Assembly: GCA_943737045.1 (NCBI GenBank)
Contig: CALSFV010000443.1
Location: 25,001 to 89,000 of the forward strand
Origin: Parapristionchus giblindavisi
Lineage: Eukaryota > Nematoda > Chromadorea > Rhabditida > Diplogasteridae
Direction of reading: 5' to 3'
Length of the DNA stretch: 64,000 bases
The translations under genes were made by a program, and so were the position numbers. The notes under the pieces are model-generated. The model saw only the letters and a program-made list of their open reading frames with translations. It ran no database searches and was not told the DNA's origin. Each line of letters begins with the position of its first letter. The stretch's first letter is position 1. Of the stretch, positions 36,601 through 47,448 are shown piece by piece.

Positions 36601-37551
36601 CTGAAATGAGAATAAATTTCTCTTTAGTTCTAACTACTTTGGACGCGGGAACGACTGTTATATGAAAATTCTTTCTCTTTAGTTCTGTCGAATCGCCAAC
36701 TTTCAAATGTTTTATTTATTTATGCCATACACCAGAAAGGTGCTTCATCAAGTTCAAAATGCTCGAGCGCAAATAAATTGTATGGAATAACAAAATATCA
36801 AAAATATCATAAGTGAGAGGGGCGGGGAAGATAACAATTGAAATTCACAACTGAGAAAAAACTTTCGAAAACCGTGCTTGAAACATCTTGAACAAAGATC
36901 AAAGATCTAGATACAAAGATCAAAGATCAAAGTTCAGCAATAGAGTGAAAACGTTTGGCATTCGATCAGAATTTAAAGTTTGTAATTTTTTTAAAAAATT
37001 TTTAAAATTTTTAAATTGTGTGTGAGTTTTTCAAGATTTTCGCGAGGCATTTTCCAAAGGAAATATTTTAAATATTGCCAGATCCTCCCAATACCGAGTG
37101 TCAGAAGAGGTGTCAAAACCACCATATAAAATCCTCAACTGCGAGCTCCAGGCACACTTTCATCACATGACGTGCACTGGTACTTCGTTCAGACCAGGAT
37201 ATGCGCTTTTCAGCCAATAGTTTGGAAGCACCAAGATTGCGACTCAACGATACAGTGTAAGGCGAATTTTTCTTTTTTTACTGACTATAAAGTGACATTA
37301 CTTGAAATCAATTTGAATTATTATACCTTCATATAGGCGAGATTGGGTTCGGGCTCATCATTGAGTGATCTGCCCAGTACATCTACGTACAATTATGTGA
37401 TGAATATGAGAGACTGCCTCAGGATCAGTCACTGTCGCAACTGAAATAACTACTTTTACACAAAATTGCAGTTTAGATATAGCCATAGCAAGCGGTATTT
37501 GCATTGTTTGGGGAGTGGATGTTATTATATATTATAGTAAAATGGTCCTAC
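36601..37551. other. No firm gene; cluster of AGATCAAAG motifs at 36890-36950
   Basis: Four or five overlapping copies of caaagatcaaagat lie in 36890-36950, like those in the 76-bp satellite. Splice-like sites on the plus strand at 37199-37420 give only a 28-codon frame, so no gene is called. Confidence 0.45.
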
Positions 37552-37651
37552 CCTCCGAAACGTTGTAGCATGCCACGAAAACTTAAAGCGGATGCATCCT
37601 TTTGATTCAGACACTTTCTCGTCTTCTCGTATGACCGAAATGCGAACGATT
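37552..37651 (-). CDS. Candidate internal exon
   Basis: Bounded by acceptor CATATAACAG and donor GG|GTAGGA, 100 bp. With one carried base it reads SFAFRSYEKTRKCLNQKDAS and onward without stop. This phase matches an exon at 37800-37719 that reads LTEEIDLTNRSEVIHPYTAD and ends at donor GTATTG. Together they would make a 60-residue run ending soon after in the next candidate exon (GCDSD then stop). Their upstream partner in phase 0 was not found. Confidence 0.3.
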
Positions 37652-37760
37652 CTGTTATATGAATTGTTTTCAAAACCAGTAAGATAAACACATCATCTAA
37701 AAGTAATATAATCAATACGAACCTTAACGAATTGGAATTGGTCAGCAGTATATGGATGAA

Positions 37761-38470
37761 TCACTTCGGATCGGTTCGTGAGATCGATCTCTTCGGTGAG
37801 CTGCAACGATAAATGTTATTATTTAAAAGAAAATACAGCAAGTATTAGTAAATAATTAATAATACTTTTATACATTTAAGTGCCAATATTAATGCTTTTT
37901 GTTATGATGATATCGCAAAACTTAAAAGAAATAATCCATCCGTTATTTTCTATGGCATATACATCCAAATATACTTACTCTTCTTTGACCATTCTTCTCT
38001 TTTTTGTATCAGTAATCAACTCTCTGAGAGTCGTATCATGGAACTTGGATTGATCTTCTCGACCTGAACCAAAAATTAACTTGAAGACGTTTCATGGACA
38101 GCGATCTTAAAGCGATACCCCAAGCTAATTTAAAACTCTCCGCTTTGACCACACACTCTCTCGCTTTCTTTGTCGGCGAGAGAGTATAGCCAATGCAGAG
38201 AATTAAATTAGGTTAGGATGTGCCTTTATGTAAATTTAAATCTGTTACCTCTCAGCTGTCAGTGATCTTCATTGGACACCGTATAGACATTTCCATTAGA
38301 TTTAGGTAGACGATGTTCAGTCGAGCAAATCGATCAACTCAGATAATCGGTGTTTGTTACGCTTTGTTCTTCTAACGATTGAAGGAAGCTCCAGGTGGAA
38401 TCTTCTCATCGATACCATCATAGTCAGCGTGTTCAGATGTAAGGAGTGGGAGAAGGAGGACGAGAATCAT
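37761..38470 (-). CDS. Short secreted protein (signal peptide), three exons
   Basis: An acceptor ATATTGCAG lies 21 bases before the ATG at 38470, so this looks like a first coding exon. Exon 1 (38470-38377) encodes MILVLLLPLLTS, a short hydrophobic signal peptide, then EHADYDGIDEKIPPGASFN. Donor GTTAGA leaves one base. Exon 2 (38063-37979, acceptor TTGGTTCAG) completes an Arg and reads REDQSKFHDTTLRELITDTK and KRRMVKE, donor GA|GTAAGT. Exon 3 (37800-37761, acceptor CGTTGCAG) gives DSPKRSISRTDPK and TGA. Total is about 72 residues. Dibasic sites (RR, KKRR) resemble processing sites of secreted peptide precursors; that is inference. Reading into the intron instead would stop after KEE (about 60 residues). 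Exon 3 is also open in another frame (LTEEID...), so the C-terminus is uncertain. A TTAA MITE sits in intron 1. Confidence 0.5.
38107..38229. mobile_element. TTAA MITE, copy 4 (intronic)
   Basis: Left end ttaaagcgataccccaagct and right end ggatgtgccttta (TTAA degraded to TTTA). It is inserted in intron 1 of the small secreted-protein gene. Confidence 0.8.
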
Positions 38471-38490
38471 CAGTCATGGAGTCGCCTCTT

Positions 38491-38499
38491 ACTGCAATA
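38491..38499 (-). promoter_or_regulatory. Candidate trans-splice acceptor of the secreted-protein gene
   Basis: Minus-strand ATATTGCAG ends at 38492, 21 bases before the ATG, with no obvious coding exon upstream. It could accept a spliced leader or end a 5'-UTR intron. Confidence 0.35.
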
Positions 38500-38646
38500 T
38501 TATCATTATGATTAAGATGGTCTCTGCTCATATATTTTTCATTTCTCCATACTCACATGACCCACTGTAGATCACATCGATGCAATATTTTCTTTTTTTT
38601 ACGACAAGTTGTAGTATTTCTCGCACTTTGCATATATAATAGTATA

Positions 38647-38767
38647 GTAAAACACACCCGAGCTAATTTGAAACGTTTCCCTCTCTCGACGCTCTCTCCC
38701 AGACAGAGAAAGCGAGAGAGCATTGGCAGAGCGGAGAGTTTCAAATTAGCCTGGGGTGTCCCTTTAA
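38647..38767. mobile_element. TTAA MITE, copy 5
   Basis: Left end gtaaaacacacccgagctaa, right end ttagcctggggtgtcccttt then aa. It lies 43 bp beyond the stop of the next upstream gene. Confidence 0.85.
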
Positions 38768-38809
38768 AGACATACTTGACTCACTATGTCTCTGTCACAG
38801 TATTGCCAG

Positions 38810-39740
38810 TCAGGGAAGACGAATCGACGATACGAGAAACGAAGATTGGATAGAGTACTTCCGACTCGAGAAGATTACTAGGATATGAAGAACGAGTGCA
38901 GAGCCTATAATTAATTGGATTACGCTGAACAATGTTTTAGTAATAAAAATAATAGAAATAATAATAATTTATTCCTTCAATTGAACGAGTCGAGTTATGG
39001 GAAATATCTGTTAGATAAGTCCTGTGAAAGATGTCCGTCGCTAACAATAAGGCGAATCGGTGAAATGTGGTTAAAGGTTAAGGTGGTTAATGCAATAGTT
39101 ATGAAACCAGTCTTGTCTTTTCGTTCAACGCTTCGCGTTTGATGCAAAACGTATTCGAAAATAAAATAAAAAAAATTGTGATAAAATGTTTTATGAGAAG
39201 AAGAATAAGAATTAAATATAAGAATATCTTGGTTGTAACCATACCTCAAGGGTCGCTGTAGGTCCTCCACTTCAGCATTCTTGCAGTACGCCAATGGATA
39301 TCGTTCTCCTTTCTCCACTCCGTGCTCGTCGTCGATCCTGACTCCTTTCATATTCCCACAATCTCCGTTACACCGATACCTTCCGCAACCATGTGATTGT
39401 ACTGAAATTAATATTAATATCAAACATAATTATTTAAATTTTAAAAACAAACAATAGGATTATCGAGTTCAATCGTACCAGATATCATAGAGCTTGGCGT
39501 ATTGAGTAGATGTACAGAGAGATATAGATCATCTTCCGTAGAGAACTCTTCACTCTGCATCCGTTTCACATCGAATTCTCGCCTGTAATGTCATTTATTT
39601 TAAATTTGATCAGCTCGAATTGATAGAGAACAGTAAATATTCAAGTGGAAAATTATATTGATCGAAGGTGTGATTTCATTACTAATAAAAAAGTAGTGAA
39701 CTTACCAATTGAGTGACTTCTTATCCGGCCATCCTTCCAT
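38810..39740 (-). CDS. 136-residue Cys-containing protein with C-terminal membrane segment
   Basis: Four exons with matching phases: 39740-39706 (MEGWPDKKSLN plus two bases, donor GTAAGT), 39582-39479 (acceptor CATTACAG, donor GTACGA), 39401-39245 (acceptor TTAATTTCAG, donor GTATGG) and 38924-38810 (acceptor TTGTTCAG, TGA stop). Exon 2 begins REFDVKRMQSEEFSTEDDLY. Exon 3 has SHGCGRYRCNGDCGN, a Cys cluster, then a charged stretch. Exon 4 starts with the hydrophobic run VIQLIIGSALVLHILVIF, about 18 residues, followed by a short Ser/Arg tail. With no N-terminal signal this would be a C-terminally (tail-) anchored protein. The family was not recognised. The first three exons are well supported by phase and composition; the last rests on phase and hydrophobicity. 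Confidence 0.6.
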
Positions 39741-40036
39741 ATTTATTTTCTATTCATCCATTGTTTGTGGTCAAGTTGAGGTGATCAGGGGCGAAAGATC
39801 ATTGTTGCAATGGGTTCCTTCCTGAATATGAGATCAATGTATTGTTGCATACTCCATAATAGTGATAGAAATCACGAACTTTCAATAGTCAACAATCGGG
39901 AAATCGATTGAAATGCACGATACCCTTTGAGAGGACTTGAAGTGGACGGTCTTCTCGTTGATGTCACTCGGTCACCACAACAGACTGTTGGGCACACAGA
40001 ATCCGAGCGCCTATAATTTCTGACAGTTGTGATTGG
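39741..40036. other. Upstream region; no gene seen
   Basis: Probable 5' flank of the 136-residue gene. No TTTCAG-like acceptor lies close to its ATG. Confidence 0.4.
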
Positions 40037-40300
40037 TCACAAGTAATGCAATCCATATATTATGAACATATCGTAATCCGTGCAAAGTAGTGCAAAAACA
40101 GTAATCCACTCAACATACATCAAGGGGCTCATCCAATATTTCAACTGGCGTCTATACACATCTCCGGTAGTGATCTCCGGTAGGTTACGAGCAGTGAATA
40201 GTGTAGGATGAATATGAGGAAAGTGAAGGGGCGTGGTCAGAGAAGCACACTTGAGAATCTGTAAAGGAAATCTTACATTTCTTATTGTTCTTGAAAACAT
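40037..40300 (-). CDS. Candidate terminal exon or small ORF
   Basis: An ATG at 40300 opens 87 codons. The same frame also follows a good acceptor, TTCCTTTACAG, at 40258, where it starts ILKCASLTTPLHFPHI in phase 0 and ends with YGLHYL then TGA. As an exon it could alternatively join the 40981-40889 exon, which also ends in phase 0. It is aromatic and hydrophobic near the end. No family was recognised. Confidence 0.3.
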   Translation of the reverse strand: MFSRTIRNVRFPLQILKCASLTTPLHFPHIHPTLFTARNLPEITTGDVYRRQLKYWMSPLMYVEWITVFALLCTDYDMFIIYGLHYL

Positions 40301-40584
40301 TAACGTTATATGAAAAAAATGGATTTTTTAAAAATTTTTTTCTAATTGTTGTAACATCTCTGTGATGGAAAATAAAATAACTAAATATGATACATGCCTT
40401 GGTAGCTTTTCCTTCTCTTCTTTAGACACGTCACTTAGTCTCATCGATTTCTCAGCGAGAATAGAATCAGATGATTAAAACGAACGCTGAAATTATCGTT
40501 TCATTGAACGATTGGAGGTAGATTAGATTTATTTAACTGATCATAACCACATAAGAGCTTCGATTGTTTTCACTAAAAGAACTC

Positions 40585-41664
40585 TCAAACTGAATAACAA
40601 CGGTATTTGGCTAAGGTTTCTAAAAGCAAAAGCGAAAAAAAATACCTAATTAAAAAATCATAAAAAATACCTAAATAAAACGACGATAAAGAACAATTAA
40701 AAATCAACGACGATGGAATATGACGAAGCAGGACAGTGCGCGGCACGGAACAAATCTATAAGAGAATCATGATTGATTCATACAAAATGGATGGGTCCCG
40801 TAAACTTTCATAAGACCCATAAAGTAGAACAGAGCCAAACGATTCTATGATATACCCTAGTAGATTTATGCAATGAGAATTTACTTACATATTGTATGGT
40901 TGAGTAGTAGTGCTCCTCACTCTTCTGTGGACGAAGAAATCGAGAAGAAGGCTGCCCAAGGAGCGAAACTACTCGACCATACTGAAATTAATTAATCACA
41001 TTTTATAAGTCAATAAATTAAAAGTTGACTAAAACATGGCGAGGGCGTTCGTGAAGATCATTATTTTCTGTACGCTCATTTAATAATTAAATAAATCATA
41101 TCGTGTTTTCCATTTGCCCTTGATATTCTAAACATTATAGATTGATTTCCATTTTTAAATATTTGAAATGAAACAAATTATATGAATAAAGAGCCTTATA
41201 GTATACCTTATATATTATATATTATACTTATATATTATACCTTCTATTGCCTATCCTTTCCGTTCATTCCACAGATCGAGGTGAACAAAGGGGGCCCAAT
41301 GTGGGCTAAACGACGGACTGGAGATCCGGCTTCTGGAGAGATTATGATTCATAACAGCATAAAGCGAGACCCCACGCTAATTTGAAACACTCCGCTCTGG
41401 CCACGCTCTCTCGCTTTCTTTGTTTGCGAGAGAGTATTGCCAATGCGGAGATTCAAATTAGTTTGTGGTGTGGCTTTAATGAGTTGCTATGAAAATATCA
41501 CCCACTTCTATTCACCCTGTTACAGTTATTGTTGGCGTACAGTTGACTAATTGTAAAGATTACCGTAATCTTGAGAATCATACGGTATTTACTGGATTTT
41601 ACGATATTTAGAGGATATTCTTTGAAAAAAGAAGAAAGTAAACTGACAAAAGCCATCCTTCCAT
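40585..41664 (-). CDS. Small hydrophobic protein gene, tentative three exons
   Basis: A central exon, 40981-40889 (acceptor TTAATTTCAG, donor TAT|GTAAGT), is open in phase 0: YGRVVSLLGQPSSRFLRPQK, then SEEHYYSTIQY. A last exon, 40755-40585 (acceptor CTCTTATAG), continues in phase 0 with ICSVPRTVLLRHIPSS and a Phe/Leu-rich run that could be one or two membrane segments, ending at TGA. An ATG at 41664 after the acceptor TTATTTCAG gives MEGWLLS in phase 0 before a weak donor (GTTTAC). Total would be 94 residues. The MEGW start is shared with the neighbouring 136-residue gene (13 identical bases), suggesting related first exons. The TTAA MITE at 41359-41479 would lie in intron 1. The central exon is the best-supported part. 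Confidence 0.4.
41275..41358 (+). other. Plus-strand exon-like segment
   Basis: After cattccacag the plus strand reads IEVNKGGPMWAKRRTGDPAS, then GEIMIHNS, and runs straight into the MITE at 41359. GC content and codon use are more gene-like than the flanks, and it is the only coding-like stretch on the plus strand in 35-55 kb. No partner exon or donor was found. It may be a relic interrupted by the MITE, or antisense coincidence. Confidence 0.22.
41359..41479. mobile_element. TTAA MITE, copy 6
   Basis: Ends ataaagcgagaccccacgct and ttagtttgtggtgtggcttt then aa. It abuts the plus-strand exon-like segment. Confidence 0.85.
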
Positions 41665-42016
41665 TACTTCTCTGGTGCGCTCTCGAGGAAAGCTATGGCT
41701 GAAATAATTAATTTAAAAGTGATTACTGCATGAAATTGCGAATTACTCATTTGACAAGTTCTCTAACTATCAGCATACTTTGTTTCAATTGTGAGATATA
41801 TTCAAATATAGTGAGAAAATGTAATATGATAAATCTGAATATGTAGTAGTGACTTACCGGGGAGAAGCGTCCGCAAAAAGAAAAGAAGAGAAAAAAAAGA
41901 AGAAGAAGAAGAAAAAGAAGGAGAAGGCGTGGGGAGGCGAGCTATCCTGTAATTGATTTGTTTAAATAATATAAAATCTAGATATGTAAATCTACTCTTC
42001 CAACACTTTTTGTTCT

Positions 42017-42175
42017 CTGGTATTTCAAAACTTAAAGTGTACTTAGTATGCGTCACTAACTTTAAGCTTACTTAGACTCTACTCTCACTAGACTTGACTT
42101 GTCTCTCACTTTAAGTAGACTTACAAGTCTACTTAAACTGAACTTGTAAGTACACTTCAAATTTTGAAATACCAG
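42017..42175. mobile_element. 159-bp hairpin element (recurs in each 1215-bp unit)
   Basis: The ends ctggtatttcaaaacttaaa and the inverse tttgaaataccag pair. The core holds a near-perfect palindrome TTAAGTAGACTT-AC-AAGTCTACTTAA. Copies recur at about 43232, 44447 and 45662. Confidence 0.75.
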
Positions 42176-42757
42176 AGTTCACCTAGTCTTTTGTATTTCT
42201 AAAATCTCTCTCTCCATCCTATGGTTAGGGTAGATATTAACGAATCATTATGTTCTTATCGTTCTTTCACGTTTTATTACACATCGAGTGCGTAAACAAA
42301 TTAAATAAAATTAAAGATAATGCACTCACTTACGCCCTGTCGTTGTCCTCTCTGTCAGTGCTTCCCTCATCTGCTTGAAAGCAAGATGAGGCTGCTGCGG
42401 AAGACCAACAAGAGATGACGATGACCAGGGACGTCTGCAAATATATTATTAAATTAATAATATTAATATTAATATATGTACAAGTATAGGTTTCCGTGCA
42501 CTTTAAATGTAATTTTTTAGAATATATAGGTTAGCTAATAATGTGTCCTACGGTGTTTCGGCCGCTACGTTTAGACACCATAAAGCGTTGATTATAACTC
42601 AATCTCGTATTCGCACATAATCAATTTTTTTCTTTTATGTTGCAAATTCACAAAGGACACAGCATTATTGTTCGAGAATTTCAATTTGTTTGATTCAACC
42701 AGCCATTCTAGTCATTACGGATTACACCGAGAAAAGAATTGTAATCCACAGCACATA

Positions 42758-42846
42758 CATAAGACCTGTGAAGTGTTATATTTAACACTTTTTGAGTTAT
42801 TTTAACGCATAAAAAGTGTTAAATATAACACTTCGCTGGTCTTATG
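42758..42846. repeat. 89-bp hairpin (recurs in each 1215-bp unit)
   Basis: cataagacctgtgaagtgtt then atatttaacacttttt is mirrored by aaaagtgttaaatataacac then ttcgctggtcttatg, with a loop of about 17 nt. Copies lie at about 43973, 45188 and 46403; the last has one arm changed (gttatgtttaac). Confidence 0.85.
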
Positions 42847-45588
42847 TGATGTGGGTTAAACCTCTTTCCGCTGTGTGAACTACAGTACTCTACTAAAAAA
42901 TGAAAATATATAAATATAATGTGTTGTATTGTACTTACAGACTGCTCGCGTCGCCTCTTCCTCTAAAACGAGGGAATGGGGGCGAAAGGTAGGCGGGAAG
43001 GCTCGGCCAACCTGTAAATAGTTTGTTATAATATTTATTGGTATATAAAAGAAGAAAAACTTACTTGAAATGTCGACCGCGCCACGCCTCTTCCTCTGAG
43101 ACGAGGGAAAAAGAAGGAAAAAAAGAAGAAAAAAGAAGGAGAAGGCGGGGGAGGCGAGCTATCCTGTAATTGATTTGTTTAAATAAGTTATAATCTAGAT
43201 ATGCAAATCTACTCTTCCAGCACTTTTTGTTCTGGTATTTCAAAGCTTAAAGTGTACTTAGTATGCGTCACTAACTTTAAGCTTACTTAGACTCTACTCT
43301 CACTAGACTTGACTTGTCTCTCACTTTAAGTAGACTTACAAGTCTACTTAAACTGAACTTGTAAGTACACTTCAAATTTTGAAATACCAGAGTTCACCTA
43401 GTCTTTTGTATTTCTAAAATCTCTCTCTCCATCCTATGGTTAGGGTAGATATTAACGAATCATTATGTTCTTATCGTTCTTTCACGTTTTATTACACATC
43501 GAGTGCGTAAACAAATTAAATAAAATTAAAGATAATGCACTCACTTACGCCCTGTCGTTGTCCTCTCTGTCAGTGCTTCCCTCATCTGCTTGAAAGCAAG
43601 ATGAGGCTGCTGCGGAAGACCAACAAGAGATGACGATGACCAGGGACGTCTGCAAATATATTATTAAATTAATAATATTAATATTAATATATGTACAAGT
43701 ATAGGTTTCCGTGCACTTTAAATGTAATTTTTTAGAATATATAGGTTAGCTAATAATGTGTCCTACGGTGTTTCGGCCGCTACGTTTAGACACCATAAAG
43801 CGTTGATTATAACTCAATCTCGTATTCGCACATAATCAATTTTTTTCTTTTATGTTGCAAATTCACAAAGGACACAGCATTATTGTTCGAGAATTTCAAT
43901 TTGTTTGATTCAACCAGCCATTCTAGTCATTACGGATTACACCGAGAAAAGAATTGTAATCCACAGCACATACATAAGACCTGTGAAGTGTTATATTTAA
44001 CACTTTTTGAGTTATTTTAACGCATAAAAAGTGTTAAATATAACACTTCGCTGGTCTTATGTGATGTGGGTTAAACCTCTTTCCGCTGTGTGAACTACAG
44101 TACTCTACTAAAAAATGAAAATATATAAATATAATGTGTTGTATTGTACTTACAGACTGCTCGCGTCGCCTCTTCCTCTAAAACGAGGGAATGGGGGCGA
44201 AAGGTAGGCGGGAAGGCTCGGCCAACCTGTAAATAGTTTGTTATAATATTTATTGGTATATAAAAGAAGAAAAACTTACTTGAAATGTCGACCGCGCCAC
44301 GCCTCTTCCTCTGAGACGAGGGAAAAAGAAGGAAAAAAAGAAGAAAAAAGAAGGAGAAGGCGGGGGAGGCGAGCTATCCTGTAATTGATTTGTTTAAATA
44401 AGTTATAATCTAGATATGCAAATCTACTCTTCCAGCACTTTTTGTTCTGGTATTTCAAAGCTTAAAGTGTACTTAGTATGCGTCACTAACTTTAAGCTTA
44501 CTTAGACTCTACTCTCACTAGACTTGACTTGTCTCTCACTTTAAGTAGACTTACAAGTCTACTTAAACTGAACTTGTAAGTACACTTCAAATTTTGAAAT
44601 ACCAGAGTTCACCTAGTCTTTTGTATTTCTAAAATCTCTCTCTCCATCCTATGGTTAGGGTAGATATTAACGAATCATTATGTTCTTATCGTTCTTTCAC
44701 GTTTTATTACACATCGAGTGCGTAAACAAATTAAATAAAATTAAAGATAATGCACTCACTTACGCCCTGTCGTTGTCCTCTCTGTCAGTGCTTCCCTCAT
44801 CTGCTTGAAAGCAAGATGAGGCTGCTGCGGAAGACCAACAAGAGATGACGATGACCAGGGACGTCTGCAAATATATTATTAAATTAATAATATTAATATT
44901 AATATATGTACAAGTATAGGTTTCCGTGCACTTTAAATGTAATTTTTTAGAATATATAGGTTAGCTAATAATGTGTCCTACGGTGTTTCGGCCGCTACGT
45001 TTAGACACCATAAAGCGTTGATTATAACTCAATCTCGTATTCGCACATAATCAATTTTTTTCTTTTATGTTGCAAATTCACAAAGGACACAGCATTATTG
45101 TTCGAGAATTTCAATTTGTTTGATTCAACCAGCCATTCTAGTCATTACGGATTACACCGAGAAAAGAATTGTAATCCACAGCACATACATAAGACCTGTG
45201 AAGTGTTATATTTAACACTTTTTGAGTTATTTTAACGCATAAAAAGTGTTAAATATAACACTTCGCTGGTCTTATGTGATGTGGGTTAAACCTCTTTCCG
45301 CTGTGTGAACTACAGTACTCTACTAAAAAATGAAAATATATAAATATAATGTGTTGTATTGTACTTACAGACTGCTCGCGTCGCCTCTTCCTCTAAAACG
45401 AGGGAATGGGGGCGAAAGGTAGGCGGGAAGGCTCGGCCAACCTGTAAATAGTTTGTTATAATATTTATTGGTATATAAAAGAAGAAAAACTTACTTGAAA
45501 TGTCGACCGCGCCACGCCTCTTCCTCTGAGACGAGGGAAAAAGAAGGAAAAAAAGAAGAAAAAAGAAGGAGAAGGCGGGGGAGGCGAG

Positions 45589-46803
45589 CTATCCTGTAAT
45601 TGATTTGTTTAAATAAGTTATAATCTAGATATGCAAATCTACTCTTCCAGCACTTTTTGTTCTGGTATTTCAAAGCTTAAAGTGTACTTAGTATGCGTCA
45701 CTAACTTTAAGCTTACTTAGACTCTACTCTCACTAGACTTGACTTGTCTCTCACTTTAAGTAGACTTACAAGTCTACTTAAACTGAACTTGTAAGTACAC
45801 TTCAAATTTTGAAATACCAGAGTTCACCTAGTCTTTTGTATTTCTAAAATATCTCTCTCCATCCTATGGTTAGGGTAGATATTAACGAATCATTATGTTC
45901 TTATCGTTCTTTCACGTTTTATTACACATCGAGTGCGTAAACAAATTAAATAAAATTAAAGATAATGCACTCACTTACGCCCTGTCGTTGTCCTCTCTGT
46001 CAGTGCTTCCCTCATCTGCTTGAAAGCAAGATGAGGCTGCTGCGGAAGACCAACAAGAGATGACGATGACCAGGGACGTCTGCAAATATATTATTAAATT
46101 AATAATATTAATATTAATATATGTACAAGTATAGGTTTCCGTGCACTTTAAATGTAATTTTTTAGAATATATAGGTTAGCTAATAATGTGTCCTACGGTG
46201 TTTCGGCCGCTACGTTTAGACACCATAAAGCGTTGATTATAACTCAATCTCGTATTCGCACATAATCAATTTTTTTTCTTTTATGTTGCAAATTCACAAA
46301 GGACACAGCATTATTGTTCGAGAATTTCAATTTGTTTGATTCAACCAGCCATTCTAGTCATTACGGATTACACCGAGAAAAGAATTGTAATCCACAGCAC
46401 ATACATAAGACCTGTGAAGTGTTATGTTTAACACTTTTTGAGTTATTTTAACGCATAAAAAGTGTTAAATATAACACTTCGCTGGTCTTATGTGATGTGG
46501 GTTAAACCTCTTTCCGCTGTGTGAACTACAGTACTCTACTAAAAAATGAAAATATATAAATATAATGTGTTGTATTGTACTTACAGACTGCTCGCGTCGC
46601 CTCTTCCTCTAAAACGAGGGAATGGGGGCGACAAGGGAGGCGGGGAAGGCTCGGCCAACCTGTACATAGTTTGTTATAATATGTAATGGTATATAAAAGA
46701 AGAAGGAAAACTTACTTGAAATGTCGACCGTGCCACGCCTCTTCCTCTAAAACGAGGGGATGGGACACCTTTACCTCCAGGTGTTGAGGAATGGGAGGCG
46801 AAC
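45589..46803 (-). CDS. Partial gene: 3' exons of the locus that was tandemly duplicated
   Basis: Only the fourth, most upstream unit keeps an open chain: exon 46803-46716 (acceptor CATTATAG, donor CAA|GTAAGT), 46659-46585 (acceptor GTACAG, 75 bp where the other copies have 73), 46079-45979 (acceptor TTTGCAG), and five bases of the next segment (45593-45589), where TAG follows. Entered with one carried base it reads SPPIPQHLEVKVSHPLVLEE, then LAEPSPPPLSPPFPRFRGRG, then RPWSSSSLVGLPQQPHLAFK and MREALTERTTTGR. It is Pro/Arg/Ser-rich with no membrane segment. No start was found: the next upstream splice-bounded segment (47148-47060) has a stop in the needed frame. Units 1-3 look like dispensable downstream copies. 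Function unknown. Confidence 0.35.
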
Positions 46804-47448
46804 CTATAATGATCTTTCTTTGATTGTTGTTTCGATTTATTGATTTGTTTTTTTAGTCCCGTTCATATCAAAGTATAATAATAGTCTAATATTGAAAAGA
46901 TGACGCCATTGGTTTTCGATGAATATAATGGTAGATCAAGCATAGGTTGAGTTATTTCCCAAAAACTATATTCCAAAGTCACAACACGTTATGATTGTTC
47001 TATGTACTATTTAATCTCTCTAATCTTTAAATTCTATGTACAAATCTGTATGTGTGTACCTTCTTCGCATCGCCTCTGGGAACAAATCCACTACAGTGGA
47101 GAACGACGAACGGAAGAGCGGACGGACGGTAGAAGCAACGGGACGGAGCTGAATGGAATAAGAACTTATTTATAATATCTTCATAAATGCAAATAAAACA
47201 ATGGCAAAACTGTTACTTCAACTGTATATTCAAGTTAGCGTTCAAGATCATTTAAAGGCACACCCCAAATCTAATTTTACTCTCCGTATTATCAATACTC
47301 TCTTGTAGACAAATCGAGCGAGAGATCATTGTCAGAGCGGGGAGCTTAGAATTAGATTGGGGTGTGTCTTTAACGTCTCTTCTCAATGACTAACCGTGAA
47401 TGGCCGAGATCGAGGAGAGGAGCATGAGTGAAGAGAAGAGTAATGCAC
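46804..47448. other. Spacer with one exon-like segment (47148-47060) and a MITE
   Basis: 47148-47060 is bounded by CCATTCAG and AAG|GTACAC on the minus strand and reads LRPVASTVRPLFRSSFSTVV, then DLFPEAMRR in one frame, but joining it to the next segment soon meets a stop. It may be a 5' exon of the partial gene downstream. Confidence 0.3.
47252..47373. mobile_element. TTAA MITE, copy 7 (best-preserved ends)
   Basis: TTAA-aggcacaccccaaatctaat at the left and attagattggggtgtgtct-TTAA at the right: perfect terminal repeats and a clear TTAA duplication. The interior is more diverged than in other copies. Confidence 0.9.

Larger units (their letters stand above)
41934..46745. repeat. 1215-bp tandem duplication, about four units
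   Basis: Units begin near 41934, 43151, 44366 and 45581 (gaggcgagctatcctgtaat). Units 2 and 3 and their edges are essentially identical; unit 4 (from about 45840) differs by scattered substitutions and indels (an extra T near 46270, gttatgttta). Each unit contains three splice-bounded segments on the minus strand: A, 99 bp (for example 43163-43065), W, 73 bp (43011-42939) and B, 101 bp (42434-42334), plus two hairpin elements. A+W+B totals 273 bp, exactly 91 codons. Even so, no frame stays open across a whole unit in copies 1-3. Confidence 0.95.

Noticed and set aside
37199..37440. Plus-strand two-exon gene
   Set aside because: Splice-like sites exist but give only 28 codons from an ATG; too short to support.
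43061..45673. Three identical 60-codon minus-strand frames as a gene family
   Set aside because: They span an acceptor and intron sequence in the tandem units; the frame does not join any neighbouring exon without a stop.
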